NCBI GenBank assembly: GCA_003577315.1
Contig: QEVK01000022.1
Location: 18,027 to 82,026, forward strand
DNA length: 64,000 bases
Origin: Hyphomicrobiales bacterium
GTDB lineage: Bacteria > Pseudomonadota > Alphaproteobacteria > Rhizobiales > Rhizobiaceae
Direction: 5' to 3'
Each line of letters starts with the position of its first letter. Position 1 is the first letter of the stretch. Made by a program: the position numbers and the translations under genes. Below the pieces are notes generated by a model, which worked only from the letters and a program-made list of their open reading frames with translations, made no database searches and had not been told where the DNA came from. Of this stretch, positions 28,657-43,268 are shown piece after piece.

Positions 28657-29859
28657 TCAGAACCCCAGTACGGCCTTGGCGATGATGTTCTTCTGGATCT
28701 CGTTCGAGCCGCCGTAGATCGAGACCTTGCGGTAGTTGAAGTAGGACGGCGCGGCGGAGGCCGCGTAGTCCGGCTCGATGGGCGGCTCGTTGGTGCCCTC
28801 CAGCTCGTGGTCGTGATAGGGAAGCGCGTGCGGCCCCATCACCTGCATCAGCAGATGCGTGGTCGCCTGCTGGATCTCCGAGCCCTTGATCTTGAGGATC
28901 GAGGAGGCGGGGTCCGGCCTGCCGGTGTTGCCGCGCCTGGCGTCGGCGGCCACGACGCGAAGCTGGGTCAGCTCCAGCGCCTTCAGCTCGATCTCGACCG
29001 CCGCCAGCTTCTCACGGAAGCGCTCGTCCTCGATCAGCGGCCGCCCGCCCGACATCTCCAGCGCCGCCAGCTCGCGGATGCGCGCGATGCGCTGCTTGGA
29101 CATGCCGACGCGCGCGATGTTGGTGCGCTCGTTGCCGAGCAGGAACTTGGCGTAGTCCCAGCCCTTGTTCTCCTGGCCGACCAGGTTTTCGACCGGCACG
29201 CGCACGTCGGTGAGGAACACCTCGTTGACCTCGCGGCCGCCGTCGATGGTGACGATGGGGCGCACCTCGATGCCCGGCGTCTTCATGTCGATAAGCAGGA
29301 AGGAGATGCCCTCCTGCTTCTTGGCGTCGGTGTCGGTGCGCACCAGGCAGAAGATCCAGTCGGCATATTGCGCCAGCGTCGTCCACGTCTTCTGGCCGTT
29401 GACGATGTAGTGGTCGCCGTCGCGCACCGCGCGCGTCCTCAGCGAGGCGAGGTCGGAGCCCGCGCCGGGCTCGGAGAAGCCCTGGCACCACCAGTCGTCG
29501 AGATTGGCGATGCGCGGCAGGTAGCGCGCCTTCTGCGCCTCGCTGCCGAAGGTGTAGATGACCGGGCCGACCATGTTGACGCCGAAGGCCAGCGGCTGCG
29601 GCGCCGGCCATTTCTGCGTCTCCTCGAGGAAGATGTACTGCCGCATCGGGTCCCAGCCCGTGCCGCCGTACTTTACCGGCCAGTGCGGCACGGCCCAGCC
29701 CCTGGCGTTGAGGATGCGCGACCAGGCGACGAGGTCCTCCTTGTTGCCGTGCTCGCCGTCGACCAGCCGCCGGCGGATGTCGTCCGGCAGGTTCTCGGCG
29801 AGGAAGGCGCGCACCTCGTCGCGGAAGGCGAGTTCTTCCGGCGTGTAGCGAAGATCCAT
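28657..29859 (-). CDS. pimC: Acyl-CoA dehydrogenase, PimC-like large subunit
   Basis: A 400-residue acyl-CoA dehydrogenase. Typical segments are WWCQGFSEPGAGSDLASLRTRA (FAD/substrate loop), VNGQKTWTTLAQYADW, VRKQF-equivalent GNERTNIARVGMSK and the C-terminal YGGSNEIQKNIIAKAVLGF. N-terminal MDLRYTPEELAFRDEVRAFLAENLP resembles large subunits of two-component dehydrogenases such as PimC. It lies 10 bp after the thiolase and 2 bp before the small-subunit gene, consistent with a heteromer made from a single transcript. It oxidises an acyl-CoA to the 2-enoyl-CoA; the physiological substrate is inferred only. Confidence 0.78.
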   Translation of the reverse strand: MDLRYTPEELAFRDEVRAFLAENLPDDIRRRLVDGEHGNKEDLVAWSRILNARGWAVPHWPVKYGGTGWDPMRQYIFLEETQKWPAPQPLAFGVNMVGPVIYTFGSEAQKARYLPRIANLDDWWCQGFSEPGAGSDLASLRTRAVRDGDHYIVNGQKTWTTLAQYADWIFCLVRTDTDAKKQEGISFLLIDMKTPGIEVRPIVTIDGGREVNEVFLTDVRVPVENLVGQENKGWDYAKFLLGNERTNIARVGMSKQRIARIRELAALEMSGGRPLIEDERFREKLAAVEIELKALELTQLRVVAADARRGNTGRPDPASSILKIKGSEIQQATTHLLMQVMGPHALPYHDHELEGTNEPPIEPDYAASAAPSYFNYRKVSIYGGSNEIQKNIIAKAVLGF

Positions 29860-29869
29860 GGCGTGTCCC

Positions 29870-31051
29870 TCAGGCGATCTCGAACAGGCCGGCCGCGCCC
29901 ATGCCGCCGCCGATGCACATGGTCACCACCGCGTATTTCACGCCGCGGCGCTTGCCCTCGATCAGCGCGTGGCCGGCAAGGCGCGAGCCCGACATGCCGT
30001 AGGGGTGGCCGACGGCGATGGCGCCGCCGTCGACGTTGAGCTTCTGCGGGTCGATGCCGAGCCGGTCGCGGCAGTAGATGACCTGCACGGCGAAGGCCTC
30101 GTTCAGCTCCCACAGGCCGATGTCGTCGACCTTGAGGCCGTGGCGCTCGAGCAGGCGCGGCACGGCGAAGACCGGGCCGATGCCCATCTCGTCGGGCTCG
30201 CAGCCGGCGACGGCGAAGCCGCGGAAGATGCCGAGCGGGGCAAGCCCGCGCTTCTCGGCCTCCTTCGCGTTCATCATCACGTTGGCCGAGGCGCCGTCGG
30301 AAAGCTGGCTGGCGTTGCCGGCGGTGATCGTGCCGCCCTCGCGCACCGGCTTCAGCCCGGCGAGCCCCTCGGCCGTGGTGTCGGCGCGCGGGCCCTCGTC
30401 ATGGGCGATCTCGACCTCGCGATGGCTGACTTCCTTGGTCTCCTTGTCGACCACAGCCATGCGCGCCCTGATCGGGGCGATCTCGGCGGCGAAGCGGCCG
30501 GCCTCGCGGGCGGCGGCCACCCGGCGCTGGCTTTCCAGCCCGTACTCGTCCTGCCGCTCCCTGCTGATGCCGTAGCGCTTGGCCACCACCTCGGCGGTGT
30601 CGATCATCGGCATGTAGACTTCCGGCTTCACCGCCATCACCGCCTCGTCCACCAGACGGAAGGTGTTGCGGTGGTCGTTCTGCACCAGGCTGATCGATTC
30701 CAGCCCGCCGGCGATGCCGGCGATCACGCCGTCGTTGCGGATGGCGTTGGCGAGCAGCGCCATCGATTGCAGGCCCGACGAGCACTGGCGGTCGATGGTG
30801 GTGCCGGCGACCGTCACCGGCAGGCCGGCGGCGAGCAGGGCGCGGCGCGCGACGTTCAGGCCGGTCGCGCCCTCCTGCATGGCGCAGCCCATCACGACGT
30901 CCTCGATCTCGCCGCCCTCGAGGCCGGAGCGCTCCAGCGCGTGGCGGATGGCGTGGCCGCCGAGCGCGGCCCCCGGCGTGTCGTTGAGCCCGCCGCGATA
31001 GGCCTTGCCGATGGGCGTTCTTGCGGTGGAGACGATTACGGCCTCGGTCAT
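29870..31051 (-). CDS. Acetyl-CoA acyltransferase (thiolase), PimB-like
   Basis: A 393-residue thiolase catalysing cleavage of 3-ketoacyl-CoA by CoA. The acylated nucleophile is Cys90 in [11 protein letters not shown]; the other catalytic elements are ALNEAF-type [20 protein letters not shown] (His) and [15 protein letters not shown] (second Cys). Length is normal. It follows the multifunctional fusion gene by 32 bp and precedes the dehydrogenase pair by 10 bp, so it completes one beta-oxidation cycle in the operon. A biosynthetic (PhaA-type) role is less likely in this context. Confidence 0.88.
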   Translation of the reverse strand: MTEAVIVSTARTPIGKAYRGGLNDTPGAALGGHAIRHALERSGLEGGEIEDVVMGCAMQEGATGLNVARRALLAAGLPVTVAGTTIDRQCSSGLQSMALLANAIRNDGVIAGIAGGLESISLVQNDHRNTFRLVDEAVMAVKPEVYMPMIDTAEVVAKRYGISRERQDEYGLESQRRVAAAREAGRFAAEIAPIRARMAVVDKETKEVSHREVEIAHDEGPRADTTAEGLAGLKPVREGGTITAGNASQLSDGASANVMMNAKEAEKRGLAPLGIFRGFAVAGCEPDEMGIGPVFAVPRLLERHGLKVDDIGLWELNEAFAVQVIYCRDRLGIDPQKLNVDGGAIAVGHPYGMSGSRLAGHALIEGKRRGVKYAVVTMCIGGGMGAAGLFEIA

Positions 31052-31083
31052 GGTTCTCTCCTTCGGATTCAGTCGGGACGGGA

Positions 31084-33174
<2,091 letters not shown>

Positions 33175-33177
33175 TCT

Positions 33178-33348
33178 TCAGCTTCCTCGTTCGCTTGTCT
33201 CGGGAATCGGGGCCGCGAGCCGGAATCGCACGGTCCCGTCGGCGGTCAATCGCGGTTGCGGAAGGAAGGGAGCGGAAAAAGCAGGCGCGTCCGCAACGCT
33301 GCGGACGCTGCGGCGCACAATGGCGTTTTCCCTGCGCGCAAGCGCCAT
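33178..33348 (-). CDS. Possible 56-residue upstream ORF ahead of the acyl-CoA operon
   Basis: On the minus strand an AGGAGGA ribosome site lies 6 bp before ATG 33348, opening a 56-codon frame (MALARRENAIVRRSVRSVAD...) that ends only 3 bp before the ATG of the FadJ/PimF gene. The product is basic and Ala/Arg-rich, with no recognised family. The excellent ribosome site, the position just below a palindromic operator, and the tight spacing suggest a coupled leader ORF. Codon composition does not exclude a chance frame in GC-rich DNA. Confidence 0.4.
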   Translation of the reverse strand: MALARRENAIVRRSVRSVADAPAFSAPFLPQPRLTADGTVRFRLAAPIPETSERGS

Positions 33349-33368
33349 GCCGGCTCCTCCTTCCGGGA

Positions 33369-33388
33369 ACATACTACCGAGTATGTTG
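33369..33388. promoter_or_regulatory. 20-bp palindromic operator upstream of the acyl-CoA operon
   Basis: AACATACT-N4-AGTATGTT has perfect 8-bp arms, in the gap between the hydrolase gene and the acyl-CoA operon and just before the ribosome site of the leader ORF. The form is that of a TetR-family operator, as used by regulators of acyl-CoA catabolism. The regulator gene is not in the window. Confidence 0.65.
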
Positions 33389-33425
33389 CAAAGCGGGAGC
33401 GCGGTCAATCGCGGTGGCGCGAGAT

Positions 33426-34493
33426 TCAGCCCGTTTCGATGCCGCTGAGGTCGAGCTCGTCCGGCAGAGGCGCGAAATAGGCGTCGATGTCGGCGTCCGG
33501 CACCGCGTCGAGCCGCGCCGGCCGCCACTCCGGCGCGTTGTCCTTGTCGATGATGACGGCGCGGACGCCCTCGAAGAAGTCGACGCCGCGCAGGATCCGC
33601 GTGACGATGCGGTATTCGGTCGCCATGCACTCCTCGAAATCGGCGCCGGCGCCGACCTGCATCTGCCTGAGCGCGATCTTCAGGCTGGTCGGCGACTTCT
33701 GGCGCATGGTCGCCGCCTGCCTCGCCGCCCACTCGGCGTGCTCGCCGGTCCCGGCTTCGGCTTCGGCGTCGAGCGCGGCGAGGATCGCCTCCACCGTCCC
33801 GCCGGAAAAGCAGCGGTCGATGACGGGTTGGAGCGCCGGCAGCGCCGGTTCGCCGGCGGGGGCCGCGTGGGCGGCAAGCGCGGCCTCGGCGTCGCCGGTC
33901 TCGGCCAGCGTCTCGATGATGGCGTCGAAGGAGGAGGCCGGCGCGGCGTGGGTGGCGAAACCCGACCACAGCGCATCGGCCTGGCCGAGCCGCGAGGCCG
34001 TCAGCGCCAGCCAGGTGCCGACCTTGCCGGGCATGCGCGGCAGGAAATAGGTGCCGCCGACGTCGGGGAAGAAGCCGATGCCGGTCTCCGGCATGGCGAA
34101 CATCAGCCTCTCGCCGGCGACGCGGTGGCTGCCGTGGACGGAAAGGCCGACGCCGCCGCCCATGACGATGCCGTCGGCGAGCGCCACATAGGGCTTGGGG
34201 TAGCGCTTGATGAGGGTGTTGAGGCGGTACTCGTCGGCGTAGAAGACGCGGGCGGCGGGGTCGCCCGCCTTGCCCCCGTCGTGGAGCTGGCGAATGTCGC
34301 CGCCGGCGCAGAACGCCTTCTCGCCGGCCGCGCGCACCGCCACCGCCGCCACCGCCGGATCGTTGGCCCAGGCCACGAGCTGCGGGTGCATCAGCGCGAC
34401 CATGTTGGCGTTGAGCGCGTTGAGCGCCTTGGGCCGGTTGAGCGTGACGATCCCGGCGCGTCCGCGCGTCTCGAACAGGATTTCGGCTTCCAT
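33426..34493 (-). CDS. Enoyl-CoA hydratase/isomerase family, 3-hydroxyisobutyryl-CoA hydrolase type
   Basis: A 355-residue crotonase-fold protein. Compared with simple hydratases (about 260 residues) it has the extended C-terminal domain of 3-hydroxyisobutyryl-CoA hydrolase (valine degradation): KSPTSLKIALRQMQVGAGADFEECMATEYRIVTRILRGVDFFEGVRAVIIDKDNAPEWRP. The active-site segments FCAGGDIRQLHDGG and DGIVMGGGVGLSVHGSHRVAGERLMFAMPETGIGFFPDVGGTYFLPRM are complete. ATG 34493 was chosen because MEAEILFETRG is the family start. Its stop precedes the palindromic operator of the next operon. Valine breakdown feeds propionyl-CoA, handled by the pcc genes to the right. Confidence 0.88.
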   Translation of the reverse strand: MEAEILFETRGRAGIVTLNRPKALNALNANMVALMHPQLVAWANDPAVAAVAVRAAGEKAFCAGGDIRQLHDGGKAGDPAARVFYADEYRLNTLIKRYPKPYVALADGIVMGGGVGLSVHGSHRVAGERLMFAMPETGIGFFPDVGGTYFLPRMPGKVGTWLALTASRLGQADALWSGFATHAAPASSFDAIIETLAETGDAEAALAAHAAPAGEPALPALQPVIDRCFSGGTVEAILAALDAEAEAGTGEHAEWAARQAATMRQKSPTSLKIALRQMQVGAGADFEECMATEYRIVTRILRGVDFFEGVRAVIIDKDNAPEWRPARLDAVPDADIDAYFAPLPDELDLSGIETG

Positions 34494-34580
34494 GCCGCAC
34501 CACCTCCCTGATTGGCTGGTCGGGCGCACCTTAGCGGCAAACCGCGCCGCTGGAACGTCAAATCCTGCACAACGGCGTTG

Positions 34581-35993
34581 CTAGTCCAGCCGGTACGGCA
34601 CGGCCCCGCGCCGGTTGCGGTCGACGACGAGCCGCCGCTTGAGCGGCGGCACGGCGCGCTGGGCGCAGTTCTGCCGCTCGCAGATGCGGCACGAGATGCC
34701 GATGGGGTCGAAGGCGGCCGGGTTGCCGAGGTCGAGGTCGTCGGCATAGACGAAGTCGCCGGCATGGGCCACCTCGCAGCCGACAGCGATGGCGTAGCGG
34801 CGCTGCGGCGCGCGGAAGCCGCCGCCGCCCTTGGCGATCTCGGTGGCAAGGCACAGATAGCGCACGCCGTCCGGCGTCTCGGCGAGCTGGCGGATGATGC
34901 GGCCCGGCGTCTCGAACGCCTGATGCACGTTCCACAGCGGGCAGGCGGCGCCGAAGCGGGCGAATTGCAGCTTGGCGGCGCTGTGGCGCTTGGTGATGTT
35001 GCCGGCGCGGTCGATGCGGGCGAAGAAGATCGGCACGCCCTTGCGGCCCGGCCGCTGCAACGTCGACAGCCGGTGCGCCACCTGCTCGACGCTGGCGCCG
35101 AAGCGCATGGCGATCAGCTCGAGATCGTGGCGCAGCTCGCGCGCCGAGGCGAGCATCGCCTCGTAGGGCATCGTCAGCGCCCCGGCGAAATAGTTGGCAA
35201 GCCCGATGCGGCAGATCTCGGCCGCCTCGGGCGTGCGGAAGGAGGCCGCCTCGACCACGGCGCCGATCTCGGCCGCCATCTCCATCTCGCCGATCTGGAA
35301 CGCGGCCTGGAACGAGCGCGTCGGCAGCGGCGAGAACGGGTTCAGATGCAGCACGCGCCGCTCGGCGTCGAAGCGGCGCAGAAGGTCGTCCTGCGGCGCG
35401 GCGTGCGCGGTCCGCACCCCGTGGCGCTTCTCCAGATGCCCGACCAGCGCCGCCCACGGGTCGCGCCCGGGAATGCCGAGCCGGCCGGCCAGCTCCTCGG
35501 CCGCGCGGTCGAGCTCGTGGATATAGTTGTCGACGAAATGGAAGAAGTCGCGCACCTCCTCGTAAGGAGTCGGCTCGGCGAGCGCGGCCGAGCGGCCGAG
35601 CGTGTCGTCGAAGGAGGCGAGCTGCTCGGAGTTGCGGCGATAGGCCTGATGCGCGGCGATCAGCGCGTGGGCGAAGCCGGGCGCGTTCTGGGCCACCAGC
35701 TTCAGCTCCTGGAGGTTGGGGCGGAAGGTCTCGAACAGCGGGTCGGTCAGCGCCTCCGACAGCGCCGAAAGCAGGCGGTCGCTCTCGCCGGCCGAAAAGG
35801 CGGCGATGTCGATGCGGAAGGCCTCGGCCAGCGACAGAAGCACCGCCGCCGACACCGGGCGCTGGTTGTTCTCGATCTGGTTCAGATAGCTGGTCGAGAT
35901 GCCGATACGCCCGGCGAATCCCGCCTGGGTCAGGCGGTTCGCCTCGCGCAGCTCGCGGATCTTGCGGCCGATGAACAGCTTGGTGTTTCGCAT
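34581..35993 (-). CDS. pccR: PccR/ScfR-type XRE regulator of short-chain acyl-CoA metabolism
   Basis: A 470-residue regulator. An N-terminal helix-turn-helix of the XRE class ([38 protein letters not shown], about residues 10-50) is followed by an IrrE/ImmA-peptidase-like domain (about 150-300, without an obvious HExxH) and the C-terminal DUF2083-type domain with conserved Cys ([19 protein letters not shown]). Homologues near pccB (PccR of Rhodobacter, RamB, ScfR) sense short-chain acyl-CoA. It is divergent from pccB, and two TTTTGCAAT repeats lie at its own start codon. Assignment by architecture and location is strong; the ligand is inferred. Confidence 0.88.
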   Translation of the reverse strand: MRNTKLFIGRKIRELREANRLTQAGFAGRIGISTSYLNQIENNQRPVSAAVLLSLAEAFRIDIAAFSAGESDRLLSALSEALTDPLFETFRPNLQELKLVAQNAPGFAHALIAAHQAYRRNSEQLASFDDTLGRSAALAEPTPYEEVRDFFHFVDNYIHELDRAAEELAGRLGIPGRDPWAALVGHLEKRHGVRTAHAAPQDDLLRRFDAERRVLHLNPFSPLPTRSFQAAFQIGEMEMAAEIGAVVEAASFRTPEAAEICRIGLANYFAGALTMPYEAMLASARELRHDLELIAMRFGASVEQVAHRLSTLQRPGRKGVPIFFARIDRAGNITKRHSAAKLQFARFGAACPLWNVHQAFETPGRIIRQLAETPDGVRYLCLATEIAKGGGGFRAPQRRYAIAVGCEVAHAGDFVYADDLDLGNPAAFDPIGISCRICERQNCAQRAVPPLKRRLVVDRNRRGAVPYRLD

Positions 35994-36016
35994 TTTGCAA
36001 TTTCGCTTTTTGCAAT
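35993..36016. promoter_or_regulatory. Paired TTTTGCAAT sites between pccR and pccB
   Basis: TTTTGCAAT occurs at 35993-36001 and 36008-36016, direct repeats 15 bp apart. The TTTGCAA core matches the sequence type bound by PccR and RamB regulators. The first copy overlaps the pccR start codon, which suggests autoregulation as well as control of pccB. Confidence 0.7.
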
Positions 36017-36229
36017 ATTGTGAAATCTACTTTACGCACCTCCGCCCGTTCAAGCCTTTTCGCCGGCTTGCGAAGGGATTATGCGGGGTTCGCGACGGGT
36101 CGCCGCTGGCCGCGGCCGGCCGTTCCATGCGTTAAGGACAGGCAACGAGCGCGGGAGGAACTGCGTGACGCACACCCACCGGACCGCCCGATCGATCGCC
36201 CAAGGAGCCACCGTGCGGGGGAGCATCTG

Positions 36230-37762
<1,533 letters not shown>

Positions 37763-37772
37763 CGAAAGGCCG

Positions 37773-38063
37773 ATGGGAGCGATGGAAAAGCCGACGCTGA
37801 CGCCGGAAGCGGCCCGCAGGGATCACCGGCAGATGCTCACCTTCATGGCGGTGAACGCGGCCGCGGGCATGCTGATCGGCGTGCTCGCCGCGGCCGCCAT
37901 CGTCTGGCTCGACATCGGCGGGATCGGCACGCGCATCGGCCAGGCGGCGAACCCGGTCGTTCCGGTGCTGCTGCTGGTCGTGCCGTTCGCCACCGTTTTC
38001 GGCGGTGTGGTCACGGCCTCGGCCATTCTCACCATGCCGTATGAAAAGAAATTCAGAGATTGA
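37773..38063 (+). CDS. Small two-helix membrane protein in the pcc cluster
   Basis: A 96-residue protein with two transmembrane segments ([23 protein letters not shown] and [27 protein letters not shown]) and short polar ends. It lies 10 bp after pccB and 26 bp before pccA, so it is co-transcribed with them. Rhizobial pcc clusters often carry such a hypothetical gene here, but no function is known. Starts at 37773 and 37782 (MEKPTLTP) are both possible. Confidence 0.75.
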   Translation: MGAMEKPTLTPEAARRDHRQMLTFMAVNAAAGMLIGVLAAAAIVWLDIGGIGTRIGQAANPVVPVLLLVVPFATVFGGVVTASAILTMPYEKKFRD

Positions 38064-38089
38064 ATGCACAAGGGGCTGGAGACGGGGTG

Positions 38090-40105
<2,016 letters not shown>

Positions 40106-40119
40106 GCAGGGATTTTGCG

Positions 40120-42258
40120 ATGACCGACCCCAAGCTCGACCAGTGGCGCGCGCTCGCCGAAAAGGAGATCAGGCGCGACCCCGACACGCTGATCTGGAAC
40201 ACGCCGGAAGGCATCCCGGTCAAGCCGCTCTACACGCGCGAAGACCTCGAAGGCGTCGGGCATCTCGACTCGCTGCCGGGCTTCGCGCCCTTCGTGCGCG
40301 GCCCGCGCGCCACCATGTATGCCGGCCGGCCGTGGACGATCCGCCAATATGCCGGCTTCTCGACGGCGGAGGAGTCCAACGCCTTCTACCGCAAGGCGCT
40401 CGCCGCCGGCCAGCAGGGCGTCTCCGTCGCCTTCGACCTCGCCACCCATCGCGGCTACGACAGCGACCATCCGCGCGTCGAGGGCGACGTCGGCAAGGCG
40501 GGCGTGGCCATCGATTCCGTCGAGGACATGAAGATCCTGTTCGAGGGCATCCCGCTCGACAGGATCTCCGTGTCCATGACCATGAACGGCGCGGTGATCC
40601 CGATCCTCGCCAACTTCATCGTCGCCGGCGAGGAGCAGGGCGTGCCGCGCGCCCAGCTTTCGGGGACCATCCAGAACGACATCCTGAAGGAGTTCATGGT
40701 CCGCAACACCTACATCTACCCGCCCGAGCCCTCGATGCGCATCATCGCCGACATCATCGAGTACACGGCCAAGGAGATGCCGAAGTTCAACTCCATCTCC
40801 ATCTCCGGCTACCACATGCAGGAGGCCGGCGCGACGCTGGTGCAGGAGCTGGCCTTCACGCTCGCCGACGGGCGCGAATATGTGCGCGCGGCGCTGAAGA
40901 AGGGCCTCGACGTCGACGCCTTCGCCGGGCGCCTCTCCTTCTTCTTCGCCATCGGCATGAACTTCTTCATGGAGGCGGCCAAGCTGCGCGCCGCGCGCCT
41001 TCTGTGGACGCGCATCATGCAGGAGTTCGGGCCGAAGAAGCCGTCCTCGCTGATGCTGCGCACCCATTGCCAGACGTCCGGCGTGTCCTTGCAGGAGCAG
41101 GATCCCTACAACAACGTCATCCGCACCGCCTACGAGGCGATGTCGGCCGCGCTCGGTGGCACGCAGTCGCTGCACACCAATGCCCTTGATGAAGCGATCG
41201 CGCTCCCGACCGAGTTCTCGGCCCGCATCGCCCGCAACACCCAGCTGATCCTCCAGCACGAGACCGGGGTGACGAAGGTGGTCGATCCGCTGGCCGGCTC
41301 CTACTATGTCGAGAGCCTGACCGCCGAGCTCGCCGAAAAGGCGTGGGCGCTGATCGAGGAGGTCGAGGCCATGGGCGGCATGACCAAGGCGGTCATCGAG
41401 GGCCTGCCCAAGCGGCTGATCGAGGAGGCGGCGACCCGCAAGCAGGCGGCCATCGACCGCGGCGACGAGGTCATCGTCGGCGTCAACAGGTATCGCCTCG
41501 AGAACGAGGACGACCTCGACATCCTCGACATCGACAACCGCGCCGTGCGCGAGGCGCAGATCGCCCGCATCGAGCGCACCAGGCGCCAGCGCGACCCGAA
41601 GAAGTGGGAGGAGACCATCGCCGCGCTGAAGGACGTCGCCCGCTCCGGCAAGGGCAACATCCTCGAGGCGGCGGTGGAGGCGGCGCGCGCGCGCGCCACG
41701 CTCGGCGAGATCTCCGACGCGCTGCGCGAGGCCTTCGGCGACCATTCGGCCGTGCCCAAGGTGGTGCGCAAGGTCTACGGCACCGCCTATGAGGGCGAGC
41801 CGGAATACGAGAACCTGGTGCAGCGGCTGGAGGATTTCTCGAAGAACCTCGGCGAGGCGCCGAAGCTGCTCGTCGCCAAGCTCGGCCAGGACGGCCACGA
41901 CCGCGGCGCCAAGATCATCGCGTCGGCCTTCGGCGACATCGGCTTCGACGTCATCGCCGGCCCGCTGTTCCAGACCCCCGACGAGGCGGCCGAGCTTGCG
42001 GTGAAGTCGCAGGTCCATGTCGTCGGCATGTCGTCTCTGGCCGCCGGCCACAAGACGCTGGCGCCGCAGCTCGTCGAGGCGTTGAAGCACAAGGGCGCGG
42101 ACCACATCATCGTCGTCGTCGGCGGCGTGGTGCCGCGGCAGGACTACCAGTTCCTGCTCGACCACGGGGTGGCGGCCGTGTTCGGTCCCGGCACCAACGT
42201 GCTCGACGCGGCGCGCGCCGTGCTCGACCTGATGGAAGGCAAGCGCCGCAACGTGTAG
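40120..42258 (+). CDS. scpA: Methylmalonyl-CoA mutase
   Basis: A 712-residue adenosylcobalamin-dependent mutase converting (R)-methylmalonyl-CoA to succinyl-CoA, linking propionyl-CoA to the TCA cycle. The N-terminal TIM-barrel substrate domain includes [32 protein letters not shown] and [13 protein letters not shown]. The C-terminal B12 domain has the base-off motif DGHDRG in [14 protein letters not shown], with the lower-ligand His. It is a single-chain, full-length enzyme. The epimerase needed between PccA/B and the mutase is not in this window. It follows pccA by 14 bp. Confidence 0.96.
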   Translation: MTDPKLDQWRALAEKEIRRDPDTLIWNTPEGIPVKPLYTREDLEGVGHLDSLPGFAPFVRGPRATMYAGRPWTIRQYAGFSTAEESNAFYRKALAAGQQGVSVAFDLATHRGYDSDHPRVEGDVGKAGVAIDSVEDMKILFEGIPLDRISVSMTMNGAVIPILANFIVAGEEQGVPRAQLSGTIQNDILKEFMVRNTYIYPPEPSMRIIADIIEYTAKEMPKFNSISISGYHMQEAGATLVQELAFTLADGREYVRAALKKGLDVDAFAGRLSFFFAIGMNFFMEAAKLRAARLLWTRIMQEFGPKKPSSLMLRTHCQTSGVSLQEQDPYNNVIRTAYEAMSAALGGTQSLHTNALDEAIALPTEFSARIARNTQLILQHETGVTKVVDPLAGSYYVESLTAELAEKAWALIEEVEAMGGMTKAVIEGLPKRLIEEAATRKQAAIDRGDEVIVGVNRYRLENEDDLDILDIDNRAVREAQIARIERTRRQRDPKKWEETIAALKDVARSGKGNILEAAVEAARARATLGEISDALREAFGDHSAVPKVVRKVYGTAYEGEPEYENLVQRLEDFSKNLGEAPKLLVAKLGQDGHDRGAKIIASAFGDIGFDVIAGPLFQTPDEAAELAVKSQVHVVGMSSLAAGHKTLAPQLVEALKHKGADHIIVVVGGVVPRQDYQFLLDHGVAAVFGPGTNVLDAARAVLDLMEGKRRNV

Positions 42259-42325
42259 CCGCCCGCCCGGCCGCCGCCGGCCGGAAAAGACGCGCAACCG
42301 GAGCCGCAATCTCGCTATCGCTCGC

Positions 42326-42358
42326 TTTCGTTTTTCGCTAGGCTGGCAAAAAACGAAA
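42326..42358. promoter_or_regulatory. Inverted repeat upstream of glpR
   Basis: TTTCGTTTTT (42326-42335) and AAAAACGAAA (42349-42358) form perfect 10-bp arms 13 bp apart, ending 16 bp before the glpR start. TTTCG elements recur upstream of glpD, so this is a likely autoregulatory GlpR operator. Confidence 0.65.
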
Positions 42359-42374
42359 ACTCCAGGGAGGGTCG

Positions 42375-43154
42375 ATGTACCTGCCGCCGCGCCAGGCCGA
42401 GATCGTCCAGCTTGCCCGCGACAACGGCCGCGTGCTGGTCGAGGAGCTTGCCGCGCGTTTCGAGGTCACGCCGCAGACGATCCGCAAGGACCTGAACGAC
42501 CTGTGCGACATGCGGCTTCTGTCGCGCATCCACGGCGGGGCGGTGTTTCCCTCCGGCGTCGAGAACGTCGAGTACGAGGCGCGCCGCAAGATCGCCGCCG
42601 CCGAGAAGGAGGCGATCGGCCGCGCCGCCGCCGGCCTGATCCCCGACGGGGCCTCGCTGTTCGTCAACATCGGCACCACGACGGAGGCGGTGGCCAACGC
42701 GCTGCTCGACCACAAGGGGCTGATGGTCATCACCAACAACATCAACGTCGCCAACCGCATGCGCTCCTTCCCGCAGACCGAGGTGGTCATCGCCGGCGGC
42801 GTGGTGCGCGGTTCCGACGGCGGCATCGTCGGCGAGGCGGCGGTCGACTTCATCCGCCAGTTCAAGGTCGACTATGCGGTGATCGGCGTCTCGGCCATCG
42901 ATCATGACGGCGCGCTGCTCGACTTCGACTATCGCGAGGTCAAGGTCGCGCAGGCGATCATCGCCAACGCCCGCCACGTCATCCTCGTCGCCGACGCCAC
43001 CAAGTTCGAGCGCGCCGCGCCGGTGCGCATCGGCCATCTGTCGCAGGTCGACACCTTCATCACCGACGTGTGCAGGATCGAGGCCGTGCGCGCCGTCTGC
43101 CACGAGGCCGAGGTGCGGCTGGTCGAGGCCGGCCGGGGCCCGGACCGGGCGTGA
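42375..43154 (+). CDS. glpR: DeoR-family glycerol-3-phosphate regulon repressor
   Basis: A 259-residue DeoR-family repressor. The helix-turn-helix is at about 20-45 (VLVEELAARFEVTPQTIRKDLNDLCDMRLLSRIHGGA), and the C-terminal sugar-phosphate sensor has the phosphate-binding LFVNIGTTTEAVANALL. Followed by glpD and glpK in the same direction, it is almost certainly GlpR, responding to glycerol-3-phosphate. It is preceded by an inverted repeat of TTTCG type, and similar elements sit before glpD. Confidence 0.9.
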   Translation: MYLPPRQAEIVQLARDNGRVLVEELAARFEVTPQTIRKDLNDLCDMRLLSRIHGGAVFPSGVENVEYEARRKIAAAEKEAIGRAAAGLIPDGASLFVNIGTTTEAVANALLDHKGLMVITNNINVANRMRSFPQTEVVIAGGVVRGSDGGIVGEAAVDFIRQFKVDYAVIGVSAIDHDGALLDFDYREVKVAQAIIANARHVILVADATKFERAAPVRIGHLSQVDTFITDVCRIEAVRAVCHEAEVRLVEAGRGPDRA

Positions 43155-43206
43155 ATCAGGATTCGGACACGGTTTTCGCCGATCCGGCCCCGCCATACCG
43201 CTTCTA

Positions 43207-43247
43207 TTTTCGTTTCATATTCGCTATGAGTGCGAAATAGTTCGTTT
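43207..43247. promoter_or_regulatory. TTTCG-type operator region upstream of glpD
   Basis: The 114-bp gap between glpR and glpD contains TTTTCGTTT (43207-43215), TTCGC near 43220, GCGAAA near 43232 and TTCGTTT near 43241. These repeat the arm sequence of the glpR inverted repeat and are probable GlpR sites controlling glpDK. Confidence 0.5.
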
Positions 43248-43268
43248 GAAGCGGCACGGGAGAGGCAA

